Part shown: positions 5,653 to 5,839 of the stretch, one piece after another
Numbering within the stretch: the first letter of the stretch is position 1
Layout of the letters: the number at the start of each line of letters is the position of its first letter
The notes under the pieces: generated by a model
What the model was told of the DNA's origin: nothing
What the model saw: the letters and a program-made list of their open reading frames with translations, nothing else
Database searches by the model: none
Program-made: the position numbers and the translations under genes
Assembly (NCBI GenBank): GCA_003164375.1
Contig: PLTE01000184.1
Coordinates: 1-5,839 of the forward strand
Direction: 5' to 3'
Length of the DNA stretch: 5,839 nucleotides
DNA from: Hyphomicrobiales bacterium
GTDB taxonomy: Bacteria; Pseudomonadota; Alphaproteobacteria; Rhizobiales; Xanthobacteraceae

Positions 5653-5839
5653 ATGCAGCGCCCGAGTGGCCTGCCCGGCCGCGACTGTCCGCGCTGCCCG
5701 CGGCTGGTCGCATTCCGCGAGCAATGGCGCAGGAGCGAGCCGGAATGGTTCAACGCGCCTGTGGACTCGTTCGGGCCGCTCGACGCGCGCGTCCTTATCG
5801 TCGGCCTCGCTCCCGGTCTACGCGGCGCCAACCGCACCG
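5653..5839 (+). CDS. Uracil-DNA glycosylase, type 5-like (UdgB), N-terminal part
   Basis: Translation from the ATG at 5653 stays open to the window edge (62 codons plus one base). Residues 11-18 read DCPRCPRL, whose Cys-12 and Cys-15 fit the first two ligands of the [4Fe-4S] cluster in family 4/5 uracil-DNA glycosylases. Then come an FGPLDARVLIVG strand (40-51) and GLAPGLRGANRT (51-62). The GLAPG-xx-GANRT form points to family 5 (UdgB, as in Thermus), not family 4, which has GExPG here. Such enzymes remove uracil, and often other deaminated bases, from DNA to start base excision repair. The remaining Cys ligands and the His-containing motif lie beyond the window. AAGGA eight bases upstream supports the start, which is 20 bases after the NYN gene stop, suggesting a shared transcript. 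Confidence 0.88.
   Translation, partial: MQRPSGLPGRDCPRCPRLVAFREQWRRSEPEWFNAPVDSFGPLDARVLIVGLAPGLRGANRT

Overview
The window reads as a stretch of core chromosome from a high-GC alphaproteobacterium, most likely Hyphomicrobiales (Rhizobiales) in the Bradyrhizobium/Xanthobacteraceae neighbourhood. The evidence is the order rpoZ, rsh, pdxJ, acpS, lepB on one strand, the alpha-type protein sequences, and the strong G/C preference at third codon positions. This is an inference from gene order and protein style; no 16S or other marker is present.

Minus-strand block (4479 down to 1, in transcription order): rpoZ (RNA polymerase omega), a 223-base gap, rsh (bifunctional ppGpp synthetase/hydrolase), pdxJ (pyridoxine 5'-phosphate synthase), acpS (holo-ACP synthase), a 212-base gap, then the first 36 codons of lepB (signal peptidase I), cut by the window edge. 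rsh, pdxJ and acpS are separated by only 20 and 27 bases and are probably one transcript. The two larger gaps each contain candidate promoters and dyad-symmetric sequences, so rsh and lepB may also have their own promoters.

Plus-strand block (4961 to the end): a NYN-domain (LabA/DUF88-like) putative ribonuclease with an Arg-Glu-rich repetitive tail, followed after 20 bases by the 5' end of a type-5-like uracil-DNA glycosylase, cut by the window edge. The two blocks diverge from a 481-base region (4480-4960) that is visibly less GC-rich than the genes and holds no gene I can support.

Functionally, the minus block joins stringent-response genes (omega contributes to a ppGpp site on RNA polymerase in E. 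coli, and Rsh makes and degrades ppGpp) to cofactor synthesis (PLP), fatty-acid carrier activation (holo-ACP) and protein secretion. The plus pair looks like nucleic-acid maintenance. I see no mobile element, CRISPR array, tRNA, rRNA or phage gene, and no convincing new multi-gene system. The best leads are non-coding: a nested 35-base dyad between acpS and lepB, four GANTC sites upstream of lepB, a repeat-plus-dyad arrangement in the rsh leader, and a 27-base tandem duplication in the NYN gene tail.
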